This document shows positions 10,895 through 21,966 of a stretch of DNA of 64,000 nt, one piece after another. The stretch is from Protea cynaroides (taxonomy: Eukaryota > Streptophyta > Magnoliopsida > Proteales > Proteaceae): NCBI GenBank assembly GCA_028583415.1, contig CM053267.1, forward strand, positions 12,040,068 through 12,104,067, in the 5' to 3' direction. Position 1 is the stretch's first letter. Every line of letters begins with the position of its first letter. The translations under genes and the position numbers were made by a program. The notes beneath the pieces are model-generated. The model was not told the origin of the DNA. It saw only the letters and a list, made by a program, of their open reading frames with translations, and did not search any database.

Positions 10895-13800
10895 TCAAAA
10901 TTTACATATACCTTCCGAGTCGAAAAGGTGAGGATATTGCTTTCGCATAGCATTATCTTCTTCCCATGTGATCTCTTCTATATCTTGGCTCCTCCAAGTA
11001 ACCTTAACATAATAAATGTCATAGTTGCATAGACATTGAACCTTTCCACTGATAATTTTGGTTGGTGCTACTTCGAATGTCAAATCATCAGTTAGACCTG
11101 GTGGATCCGCTGTTATCACATGTGTTGGATCTCTGACGTACTTCTTTAGTAATGAGATATGAAATACATCATGTACACTTGACATAGATGGGGGTAGTGC
11201 TAACTGATACCCCACTTTCCCACGTTTAGCAAGAATCTTAAATGGTCTGACATATCTCGAACTTAGCTTCCCTTTCTGTCTGAACCATTTCAAACCACCC
11301 ATAGGAGATATTTTCAGAAATACTTTATCACCTATGGTGAATTCGAGATCTCTGCATCGATTATCTGCATACTATTTCTGATGGTTCTGAGCTGTTCTAA
11401 CTCTTTCCTTAATTATGTCAACTACTTTGCAAGTTTCTTCCACAAATTTAGGGCCAACAATACTCCGTTCTTCATTCCAAAACAAAGGAGTTCGACACTT
11501 CCTACCATATAGTGCTTCATAGGGTGACATCTGTATAGTAGCCTGATAGCTATTGTCATTGGCGAACTCGATCAATGGTAGTTTCTCATCCCATGATCCT
11601 TTGAAATCAATGACACAAGCTCGAAGCATGTCTTATAAAATTTGAATAGTACACTTCGACTGCCCATCTGTCTGAGGATAGAATGCAGTACTAAACTTCA
11701 ACGTTGTACCCATAGCCTTCTATAATCCTTTCAAAAACTTTGAGGTAAAGTGTGGGTCTCTGTCGGATACAATGCTTTCAAGTACACCATGCAATCTGAC
11801 AATATTATCCACATATAGCTTGGCTAACCCCTCTAGGGTATACTGAGGTCGTATAGCTATGAAACGAGCTGTCTTAGTCAAACAATCCACAATCACCCAG
11901 ACCACGTCAACTACTCGGGGAGTTAATGGTAACCCGATGACGAAGTCCATAGTGATGCAGTCCTATTTCCATGCTGGTTCTGGCAGTGGCTGCAATAATT
12001 CTACATGTCTTTGCCTTTCAGACTTTATCCTCTGATAATTTAGGCATTAAGACAAAAATTTAGCTACATCCGCTTTCATTCCTCTCTACCAATATAGTTT
12101 ATTCAGGTCATGATACATCTTCGTACTTCCAGGATGTACCGAATAAGCGGTGGTGTGAGCTTCCTTCATTAGTCTGTGTCTAATATCCAAATCTTCATTT
12201 TCAGGAATACATACTCTTCCTTTGTATTTTAGTACCTTTTCAACGTCCAAGGTGAACTCAGGAGTAGTCCTACCTTTTTCGAGGACTTCTAACACTGTTC
12301 TCAGATAAGGGTCTGATTTAATAACGGCTTTCACTTCGTCTAATAGATCTGGTACAATATTCAATGTGACAAACATATTTGAAAACCGATGAATAAACCC
12401 TTGGTTAGTTGATCCATTCGGTGTATCTATCACGAACTACTCATTACCATAATTGAATACTTCTCCTGGAACACACATTTCCACAGTCGTGTTAACTTCT
12501 CCCTGGGATTTTATCATTGCTTTTCTACTTAGCGCATCAGCAACTACATTAGCCTTCCCTGGATGATACTGGATATCGCAATCATAATCTTTTAGCAACT
12601 CCAGCCATCTCTTCTGTCGCATGTTCAATTCCTTTTGAATGAAAAGATAAGTAAGACTCTTATGATCTGATTTAATTTGAAATTTCTCACCAAACAAATA
12701 ATGTCTCCATATCATGACAACATGTACTACTGCTGCTAATTCCAAGTCATGAGTAGGATAGTTCTTCTCATGTGTTTTCAGTTATCTTGAGGCATACGCA
12801 ACTACTTGTTCTCCTTGCATAAGTACATATCCTAAACCCAACCCAGACGCATCAGTGTACAAGGTAAATGGTTGTCTTGGGATAGGAATAGTTAAGATGG
12901 GAGATGATATCAATCTAGCCTTCAATGTTTGAAAACCTTCCTCACATTTGTCGGTCTAAACAAATTTTCTCCTTTCTTAGTCAAACTGGTGAGAGGTACG
13001 GTGATTCTAGAGTAATCTTCCACGAATCGTCGATAATACCCTACTAAACCTAAGAAACTTTTGATTTCTGCAACATTCTTAGGTGCTTTCCATTTCACAA
13101 TGGCTTCAATCTTGCTAGGATCCACTTTAATTTCTTCAGTGGATACTACATAACCTAAGAAAGCGACTTCATTTAGCTAGAACTTACACTTTGTAAATTT
13201 GGCATAAAACTTCTCTTTTCTTAGTCACTATAGAGCAACTCTTAGATTTGTGACATGAGTTTCTTTGTCCTTGGAGTAGACTAGTATGTCGTCAATAAAT
13301 ACAATGACTGACGTATCTAACATTTCATGGAATACCCGATTCATGAGTTCCATAAAAATTACGGGTGCATTAGTCAATCCAAAAGACATGACTAAAAGTT
13401 TATAATGTCCATATCTTGTTCTAAATGCTGTCTTCAGAATATCACCTTCCTTAATATTCAACTAATGGTATCCTGACCAAAGATCAATTTTGGAGAACAC
13501 TTTGGGACCTTGCAACTGATCGAACAAGTCATCAATCCGAGGCAATATGTATCGATTCTTGATTGTAAGCTTATTTAATTCTCGATAGTTTATACACAGT
13601 CGAATACTACCGTCCTTTCACAAACAATACTGGCACTCCCCATGGTGATATGCTGGGTCTGATATAACCCTTGTCCAATAATTTCTGTAATTGTACCTTC
13701 AGTTCCTTCAGTTTAGTAGGAGCCATTCGATAAGGTGCTTTAGATACTGGTGAGGCTCTGGGTGTAAGATCTATAACGAATTCTGTCGCTCGATCGAGTG

Positions 13801-14340
13801 GTAGTCCTGGTAGTTCCTCAGAAAATACATCTGAAAAGTCACGCACAACATCAATATCCTCCATTCGTGGTGCTTCCTTGGTGAGCTTGACCACAGATAT
13901 TAGATACCCAATTCCCCCTTTCTCGAGGCATTTTCTAGCCTTTAATGCAGAGAGAATGAGTTTTCGTTTACGGGGAAGTTTGGTTCCCGCAAAACTAAAC
14001 TCTGCTCCTTCCTTGTCTTTAAATGTCAATTTCTTTTCTGCACATAATAGGTTTGCAGAGTACTGAGCTAACCAATCCATTCCCAAGATAACGTCAAAGT
14101 CTGCCATCTCTAGTTGAATTAAGGTTGCATCCAAAATCTTCTCGCCAATACATACTGGACATGGTCCATAACCTTTTTCTAGTTCCACTTCTAGTCCCAT
14201 AGGTGAACGTATAAGCAATTTGTAGTCTAAAGGTCTAAGGGGTAGATTTAATTTCTTTCCAAATGACATAGATATAAAAGAATGAGTAGCTCCAAAATCA
14301 AAGAGTACTCTGGTAGGTATGCCATTAATAGGTATGGTAC
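10895..14340 (-). pseudogene. pol: pol (B): protease to chromodomain, many breaks
   Basis: Minus strand. Protease region near 14310-14100, with the active-site motif changed from DSG to DFG (visible near 14295-14303), which should abolish activity. RT is interrupted by a small deletion near 13610; FIDD is preserved near 13290. RNase H lies near 12850-12600, the integrase zinc finger near 12150-12030, and the integrase core near 11950-11450 with stops. The chromodomain (ITWEEDNAMRKQYPHLF) ends near 10905. Reading is split over at least eight open segments. Same gene order and high similarity to A, C and E. Confidence 0.9.
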
Positions 14341-14409
14341 CTGTGATTTGATTTAATTTAGTCTACATGCTCACACAAGGTAGTACAAAATGAAAGGTTC
14401 AGGTCATAC
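14341..14409 (-). other. Putative gag-pol intron, 69 nt (B)
   Basis: Minus-strand GTATGACC to ATCACAG, with TAGACTAAA before the acceptor. Same position as the 70-nt segment of A and E. The donor G just before GT is C here. Confidence 0.5.
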
Positions 14410-15716
14410 GTATGACCACATCAGGCGATGCGGAAACATCCTTAGATGTAACTACATAAACCTTTCCTTGCTGTAGCTGCTTCCTTGGCTTAGGACACTC
14501 CCTTGAATAATGTCCTATTTGATTAGTTATAGCATTTAACTCCATCACCACCTTGCTTCTATTGAGGTTGGGTTATTAGGGTAGTCTTGGCAGCAGCATT
14601 GAAGCATTGAGTACAGAAGGGTTTAAATGTTATTGTATTCCCTCCGTTATAGGAATTTCCATTAGCCTTTTGATACCTCTGTTCTGAGAAAAATAACTTT
14701 CCCTCTGGCTCGATTCCAGTACTCGAGCAATCTGTACCGCTTTATTATAAATCTTCTTTTCCAATCCCAATACATGCTCATGGATGCTTCCCCTAAGTCC
14801 CATAACGAACCTTCGAGTTTTGGTATTTTCCTCATGCATGCTAGAGGGAACAAAGAAAAACATCCCTTCATAACACTACTGATACGCATCCATAGTCATC
14901 TGCCCCTGATACAGACTCAGAAACTCTCTTTCCATCGCATCTCTGAAACTTCTGGGAAAACACTTCTAGAAGAATGCTTCTTTATGGATAGCCCAGGTCA
15001 ATTGGGCATGCTTTGTTAACAGATAACTTCTAGTAGACTTCCACCAATGGTGTGCATCACCCTTCAGCATAAATGTGGCACATAGCATTTTTTTCCTCTT
15101 CATTTATAGTCATCATCATGAAGTTTCTTTCCATCTCGTTGATCTAGTGAGCTGGCCACAAAGGATCTAATGGCTTGCCATTAAATTCCTTAGGCTTCAT
15201 CTTTAGGAAACGCTCGATCAGTCGAGAATGGTCCAACTGATACTAAGCATATACTCCATATATAGGCGATTGATACTGGTAATTGCCTTGGTTGTATATG
15301 CCTTGAGCTACTTCAGGGTTTTGTACTTGAGCTTGTACAAATGGCGTTTGAGGTGCTTGAGGTACCATGTTGTTCATAGTCGATGCTTGGGGCACGGTGT
15401 TGCTACCCCTGGTATGGTACTAACTTGTCCCTTCGATAAAGGTGTAGTGTTTGCAGCTGGGAAAGCCATTCCCATAGCAGCTTGCATGTTGGCTTGTACT
15501 TATTTGCTGCAATTGTTGTGCTAGATTCATCACTGTAGTAGCCAAATCTGTAGGTGGGGCTGGCAAGTTTGCGGGGTTGGCATAGTCATTGACTCTTAGC
15601 GGTACCACATTCTGGTTCTCCTGTTCCTCAGGGTTTTCATGGCCATTTTCCTCCACAGGTGGTGGTGGAGGTGGAATTGGGTTACGTACACTCTTGGTTA
15701 TTCTTCGCCCAGCCAT
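14410..15716 (-). pseudogene. gag: gag (B)
   Basis: Start chosen at the ATG reading MAGRRITK (15716), which aligns with the gag starts of C and E. An upstream ATG at 15752 is in frame but precedes the splice-acceptor-like site. Pro-rich N-terminus, then a frameshift near 15480-15495. The capsid-like region is only partly open (MGLRGSIHEHVLGLEKKIYN at 14800-14740). The zinc knuckle near 14560-14510 has lost its first cysteine pair through a small deletion (NQIGHYSRECPKP remains). Not functional. Confidence 0.85.
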
Positions 15717-16143
15717 TTCCTGTTTCCGACAATGGTAGTATCTGAATGTCAAGGAATATATAAGGCAATCATAATATACGTCATTCTCGTGTCAAAATCC
15801 AAATAACCAGGCAAAATTTCAATCTTTAAAGTCATTCAGTCAAAACAGAATATTTTTCATCGTGGGGTCGATGGTGGGGTCACAGTATAAGCGACCACAG
15901 GGTTGCGACCACACAAACCCTGTCAGCTCACTGAGAGCCTGTGGTCGATCGTGGGGTCACATTTTTGGTCGAATTTTACGACCACATGATCCCAAATCAG
16001 GTTTTTAAACCTGATTTTTGAGCCATTCTCTATATTTCTCTTTTGTCTTCAACTCAACTCGCCACCACCGAGTTGCTATAGTATCGACCTTATAATTTTG
16101 GTGATTCTTTCATCAATCTACGACCTACATTCCGTTCTTCCAG
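15717..16143. promoter_or_regulatory. Divergent gag/aORF region with motif cluster (B)
   Basis: Lies between the gag start and the aORF's first intron. At 15860-15990 it holds GGGGTCG and GTGGTCG/CGACCAC elements in both orientations, the same word that fills B's LTRs. Probably contains the aORF promoter and untranslated first exon. A TATATTT sits near 16031 but is not shared with C or E. Confidence 0.5.
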
Positions 16144-16582
16144 GTATGTTCCCTACTCTTTCTCCATTTTAAGCTTTCATACCTAGGTTTTGCCCCATTC
16201 ATAGGGTTTTCTTCAAATTATTATTTTTTTGATCGTAAAAATTTGATTTTTATTGGGGGTTATTGCTATTGGTCACCCAATGGATGAAAGCCCTCAAGAA
16301 AATTTGAGTTTCATAGGTTAGTTTAATAGAAACCTAAAAATTCTCATTTTTGACCTAAATTTTGGGGTTTTCCCAATTGTCAAAATTTCTTCAAATTCGA
16401 CCCAGCTAATTTAAATTTACGATTGTATGAGCCTTGCAGGAAGGTTTGGGACCTATGTAAGTCCTCCTGCCCAAATGTTTGGGTGAAAAGTGAGGCTTTT
16501 GGTTAAATCACGCCATCATAATGCCAAAATTTTGAATTTTCACTGTATCTGATATATTGCTTGTTGGTCTATACTCTTGCAG
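16144..16582 (+). other. Putative 5' UTR intron of aORF, 439 nt (B)
   Basis: CCAG/GTATGTT donor and CTCTTGCAG acceptor, five bases before the aORF ATG. T-rich throughout. C (432 nt) and E (441 nt) have the same pair at the same positions. Confidence 0.6.
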
Positions 16583-16587
16583 ACAAC

Positions 16588-17813
16588 ATGGCTCGCACTA
16601 AAGTCCCCAGAGTTCATGATCCCCATCACTTCCGATATATTGAAACAGAATCACAGTATGCCTGGTACGAACGTAAGAAGGTGAAAGGGGGTCGTTGTGT
16701 CAACTTGGCCAACTTAGCCCTATTTGATGTGGAGGGAGCATTCGGTGATATAGGTTGCCTCCCTGTGATTCTATATGAGGGTTGTACCTATCCTGAGTTG
16801 GTGAAATAGTTTTACTGCAATTTATAGGTAGAGGGTGACCCAGAGGACATAAATATGGGTAGAGAGCTCAGGATCACCAGTTTAGTTAAAGGGGTGGAGA
16901 TCTCATTTAACTGCCAGGAGTTGGCTGATCTCCTGGGTATCTCAAATGATGGTTCCTTGGTATACTGCGCACCCAAGGAACCCCAATTCCTGTCAGTGAG
17001 AATGAGCACAGAGATTGACCACCAGATTCTTAGGGATGATCGATGGCAGATGAAGGCAATCAACCTACGATCGAAACCCCAAGTGTATTACAAGATCATT
17101 CAGCACAACCTAATTCCCCAGAGTGGACACTATGAGAAGGTTTTGCAGTTGACCCAGTACCTTCTATACTGCATCTGCACTAGCAACCTATCTGCCTTCC
17201 TTATATCATTATCAGGACAATGCACCATTCCACGACCCCTGGTCTGGTGGGTAACCTACCCTATGGGCGTTTGATCACCACTCTGCTCACTCGCCTGCAG
17301 GTAGACTTGGTCGATGAGAGGATTCACGAGGACACTTTTTTGACTGACCTTGACTGGGAGGCCATCTCCAAGATGGGGATGCGAGATGTACAGGTCAGTG
17401 ACGAGGAGAGAAATGCTATGGTGCGTCCCTATACTCGAGTAGAGGTAGCAGACGTGGAGGCAGTAGCCGTAGCAGCAGCAGAGGTCTACGAGAGCGATGA
17501 TGAGGAGGATGATGACAGGATGTTCATGGACGTGGATGCTATACCTCCTTCATCACCATAGCATTCCATTGGAGCTTTCCCTTCTCGGGCTCCTACCCAC
17601 TCAGCTGGTCCTTCACACCCACCACCAGATGTCGTGATGGGGCTGCTGCGTGAGATTCAGGAGGCCCAGCGTGCTATTGATCAGCGGGTAGCGGATCTGG
17701 CAGCTAGTCTCCAGGTGACCCAGACTCAGATATCCTGGCTTACGAGAGTATATGCAGAGGATTATGATCGAGATCGTGAGGCACCTCCTCCTTCAGCACT
17801 CCCAGCTCCATGA
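16588..17813 (+). pseudogene. aORF (B): antisense accessory gene, broken
   Basis: Head-to-head with gag, running towards the 5' LTR. Starts MARTKVPRVHDPHHFRY. The middle matches the plant 'putative transposon protein' pattern as I remember it: Phe-Tyr-Cys-Asn-Leu, a VKGVEISFNC stretch, then LADLLGIS. An acidic, Ser/Pro-rich linker follows, then a coiled coil with only one 14-residue unit (EIQEAQRAIDQRV), a conserved TRVYAEDYDRDREAP, and a TGA stop. Damage: TAG at 16807 and 16825 (both CAG in relatives), a frameshift between about 17225 and 17270, TAG at 17559. Function unknown; possibly a regulator of the element. Confidence 0.75.
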
Positions 17814-18080
17814 TGCCTTTGATTCTTTTTACTTTATACTACAGAATAATTGTCCAGATTGTGGACCGTACTCTGATTCGGATATATGTTAGTTTTATTC
17901 TCATTTGATAAATACATAGAACTTGTTTCTTATTTTCATATGTGCCTTAGTTTCTTTCTTAGTTTACGTCTCATACAACACAGGTGCTTATGGTGTATTC
18001 TTATTAAAGCTTTTAAGTTTATCATAACTCAGTTCACAACTCTTGTGGAAGTATACAGGTTTGATAGACAGAACTTGAGT

Positions 18081-18092
18081 GCTCTGATACCA
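18081..18092 (-). other. Primer binding site (B)
   Basis: GCTCTGATACCA on the plus strand, the reverse complement of TGGTATCAGAGC, three bases from the LTR edge. Confidence 0.93.
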
Positions 18093-18374
18093 AGTTATCA
18101 CACCCCAATTCTGAACCAACCAGAATGGTGTGATGAACCGCCATTAAACCAACAGTTCACCTAGGATCTCGTATAGGCCGTGTCCATTTGATTAAACCAA
18201 ATACAACCACAACCATAATCAGAGTAAATAAACAATAGCGGAAGTTTTTAATATTAATGAACTAAGTATCTAACAGTAATAACATAATTAATTATCCAAT
18301 TATCTCCAAATGACTGAAGACATAAAATAAAATAAAGTAATCAATTACATGTTCTGATAATCCAACAACTAATG

Positions 18375-18496
18375 CTAATAAAAAACACAAGAGTTACACT
18401 CACATGACGAATCATGCGACTCCACCATAGCTTCCACATCCATCGCAACAACATGTCGGTACATTGATGCATTCATATAATCTTCTACGGTAGGAC
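18375..18496 (-). other. LTR exon-like block with small ORF (B)
   Basis: 122 nt on the minus strand from GCAG/GT to TAG; ends SSCECNSCVFY. About a third of residues differ from the A copy, yet length and frame are unchanged. Confidence 0.45.
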
Positions 18497-19675
18497 CTGC
18501 ATCATTAACTAAAAATATTCGATGTTGAAAGGGTGAGCACACATCATGGCTCAGTGAGCAAACAAAATAATGCAACAAACATATGCATGCATTCAATTCA
18601 TATCTTTAGTCTGGTTTATAAGTTTGCAATGTGCTATAGAAAGGATTGGTGGCTACTACACCTCTATACACGAGTGTGTGAAGCCGCCCAATGGATCAAA
18701 CACCATTGTCGTCCCACATGCACCCATCATGGTATAGAGATAGAGCTAAAGTGCCCGGATCAAACACCGCATAACACTTCCCCTGATGCCCTACCATACC
18801 AACACGTAAGCCCTTATTGGCGAGGGCTTGTAAACTAGGCTCGCAACTAACCAATACTAATGCCAAACAGTATACCCAAGGCCTCACCCTAGCATCCCTC
18901 AATACGTCGATAGAGATAGAGCAAAGGCCCCCCGATAGAGTCAGAGACTACACAGTCCAAGACCACCTGCCCTGATGCCCAACGACGTAATAGTTCTGCT
19001 AAGGTAATAGCGATACGACGATGTTAGTGGGCAAGACTTGAGTAGAGATAGAGCTAGAGTCTGGTGACAAGGATGAACCATAGTGTCATATCCTCCCTCT
19101 GACGCTCCACTCGCATCAAGCACACTAACCACACACATACATTCACATGCCTATTCCTAACATCATCATCATCATCATCATATTATAAATAAACAGAATC
19201 AAATATGCATGAGCAGTAATAGCAGTAATATTGGATGACATGTGAAATACACATTACAAGCATACAAGCATAGAATCATTCATGGCATTGGACTCAATAA
19301 GTAAAACAGTTTGTTATTAGCCAATTAATTTAGGTCTGGTTCCCTCACCTTTGGTTGATGATTGTTCTTTGGTTTAAAATCCATATTTTTTACATAATCC
19401 ATCATCCTAATAGATTCTCTCCATGGATCTCTTAGAATTTGTTCATGGTTTTGTGATTGGGGTCTCACTTTAAATTGCTATCTCCTCCATGATCTATTAT
19501 ACGTATTCAACTGATGTAGGAAATGTTTTCATACCTTAAAGTTGTTGAAGAATCAGAGTTCTCTCCGAATTTCCTTCCCTTAGTCTTCCTCTTCAATTCT
19601 CCTTCTCTTCCTCTTCTTCTTTTTCTCTCTCTTTCAGTTTGAGTTCTAAAAGGATGAAAGAGGCTAAGGGATGTC

Positions 19676-19685
19676 CTATATATAG
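19676..19685 (-). promoter_or_regulatory. TATA box of B 5' LTR
   Basis: CTATATATAG. Element C is inserted about 20 bp upstream of it in the minus-strand sense, separating it from the rest of U3. Confidence 0.6.
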
Positions 19686-19704
19686 AGAAAAACCCTCCAT
19701 ATAC

Positions 19705-21966
19705 TGTCACACCCCAATTCCGCACTGTTCAGAATGGAGTGATGAACCGCTAGCAAACCAACGGTTCAACCAGGATCCCTAATAGGCTATATCCGTGTTA
19801 TCTAAACTCCATACATCCACATTCATAATCAGAGTAAATATACAATAGCGGAAGTCTTATAATAAAATGAACTGAGAATCTATGTGATATTAAAATTTAA
19901 ATAATAAATTATTTTGTATCAACTGAGACATAATTAATTAAATACCAAATACATGTCTTTAATGAATCCAAATAAATAAACCAAAAATCTAATTGAATAC
20001 ACATGAGTTGCACTCGCAAGAGACGTCATGTGTATCCACTTCATCTTCAGCTTCCATCGCCGCTACGTTCCCGTACTCTGGAGCATTTACATAGTCTTCA
20101 ACGGTAAAACCTGCATCATCAATTAAAAATATTCGACGTCGAGGGGTGAGCACACATCATGGCTCAGTGAGCAAACAAAACAATGCAACAATACATATGC
20201 ATGCAATCAATTCATATCTTTGGTCTGGTTTATAGTTTGTACTGTGCTATAGAAAGGATAGGTAGCCGCCGCACCTCTATACACAAGTATGTGGATACGC
20301 CCAATGACTCCTGCATTGTCTCCCACAACACCCAAAATGGCATAATATACACCCCATGAAAACGGCATGGTTGTATCGGTTGATACCATACCAACAAATA
20401 AACCCCCGGTGGCTAGGGTTACAAACTGGGCTCGCAACTAACCAATCCTAATGCCAAACAGTGTATCCAAGGCCTCACCCCAGCATCCCTCTGAGCACCC
20501 GTAGAGATAGAGCTAAGGCCCCTCGGTAGAGTATAGGACTCAAGGACTGAGACCCTCCTTGATGCCCTACGTCGCAATAGTTCTGCTAAGGTAATGGCGA
20601 TATGACAACATCAGTGGACATGACTTGAGTAGACCATAGCACAATATACATCCCATGAAGAACGGTTATGGTTGTACCAGTTGATACCATTCCTACCCTT
20701 ACCATATACACTGGCCAAACACAAACATTCACATGCCTTTTCCTATCATCATCATCATCATCATGTTATAAACAATAAAGTAAATATGCATGAACAAATA
20801 ATAGAATATTGGATGACATGTTAAATGCACATACAAGCATATATGCATAGAATCAATATGGCATTGGACTCAAGAAGTAAAACAATTTATCATTAACCAA
20901 TTAGTTTAGGTCTTGTTCCCTCACCTTAGCTTGCTAATAGATACTTTTCTAAGCTTTAGAATCACCTTTATAATGTTATTATATTGTTAGAAGACCTAAC
21001 AAAGTCGATAAAATTTAATTTGAATTTATTCAAAATTTAAAAACCATTCTGTTAACTGAGGGTCGGAGGTAGGGTCGGAGTCCTGATCGACCCTGGGTGC
21101 GACCCTCCCCAATCTGGACTTTCCGAACATTAAGGGTCGATACTCAAGATCACCTAGGGTCGGATGGTCATCGACCCTCGGTGCGACCCTCGGTGTACTT
21201 TGGTCAATTTCCCTCTTTTTAGTCCATTCTTTGTGCTTGGGATCCTATGGCTTGCTCCTACATTCCATTCAACATTCATTCTATGGTCTAGAACCATGAA
21301 TCATCTACCTGAATAGCTTTTATATAATCTCCCATGGTTTTCCATGAAAACCTAACCATGGGTTGATGGTTTGGGGTTTCTCCGAGATCATACTCTCATC
21401 ATTATCTAACCTAAGGTCTGTAGAAACTCATGGAATTAATATCCATACCTGAGAAGATTACTCCTTCTCTGCAACTCTTCTTCTTCCTTAGCCTTTCCTT
21501 CAAGTTTTCCTTCTCTTCTTCTCTTCCTTCTCTTCTCTTTCTCTCAATCCAATTAGGGTTGTAAAAGGAGTGAAAGAGGCTTAGGGACGTCCTTTAAATA
21601 GAGTAGGAACATTCTAAATTAAGTCCCTTTGAGATTAGGAAAAAATCCAAATCGAAATTTAAGAAATTTTCTAATTTTAGTTTCGACGGCAACTGAGGGT
21701 CGATGGGAGGGTCGATGATCCCGTCAACCCTAGGTTTCTAAGTTGTCCGACCCTCCCTTCAAAACTGAGGGTCTGACTTTCTGTTTTTGGGGGGTCCGAC
21801 CCTCCTTGGCTGGGTATGCGACCCTCCCCTTAAATTGAGTGTTTTAGGGTCGATTTGATACCTGGGATCTCGATCTCCTTCACGCCCTTGGTCCATTTGA
21901 CTCGACCATGACGGGTAAACCTGGTTCAATGTGATAAGACCGGGTTAGATTGACACGGGTCTTACA
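19705..21966 (-). repeat. 3' LTR of element C (2262 bp)
   Basis: TGTCACACCC to GTCTTACA in plus-strand reading. Motif clusters GGGTCG/CGACCC at 21055-21205 and 21693-21860, about eight and six to seven sites. Donor-like CAG/GTATGG with the intron side at 21468. CAT microsatellite near 20745. Two copies of a GGTTGATACCAT word near 20378 and 20675. Confidence 0.95.
19989..20110 (-). other. LTR exon-like block with small ORF (C, 3' LTR copy)
   Basis: 122 nt, GCAG/GT to TAG, ends VSCECNSCVFN. The frame upstream of the acceptor is shifted relative to A (one fewer C), while the block itself stays in frame, so the conserved coding part begins at the acceptor. Confidence 0.45.

Larger units (their letters stand above)
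15742..19534 (-). other. Predicted leader intron of gag-pol RNA (B)
   Basis: Minus-strand donor AAG/GTATGA inside the 5' LTR (19534) to acceptor TTGACATTCAG at 15742, 25 nt before the gag ATG. It would remove the rest of the LTR, PBS and the whole antisense gene from the gag mRNA. B's LTR deletion shortens it to about 3.8 kb. The same donor and acceptor positions recur in C and E. Confidence 0.4.
18096..19704 (-). repeat. 5' LTR of element B, first part
   Basis: Begins TATCACACCCC (G-to-A in the terminal TGTCACACC). Compared with B's 3' LTR it lacks about 533 bp between two ATGATTGTTC direct repeats; the single remaining copy is at 19358-19367. Donor-like site at 19534, TATA CTATATATAG at 19676-19685. 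Cut at 19704 by C, with TATAC (19700-19704) as one target-site duplicate. Confidence 0.9.
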
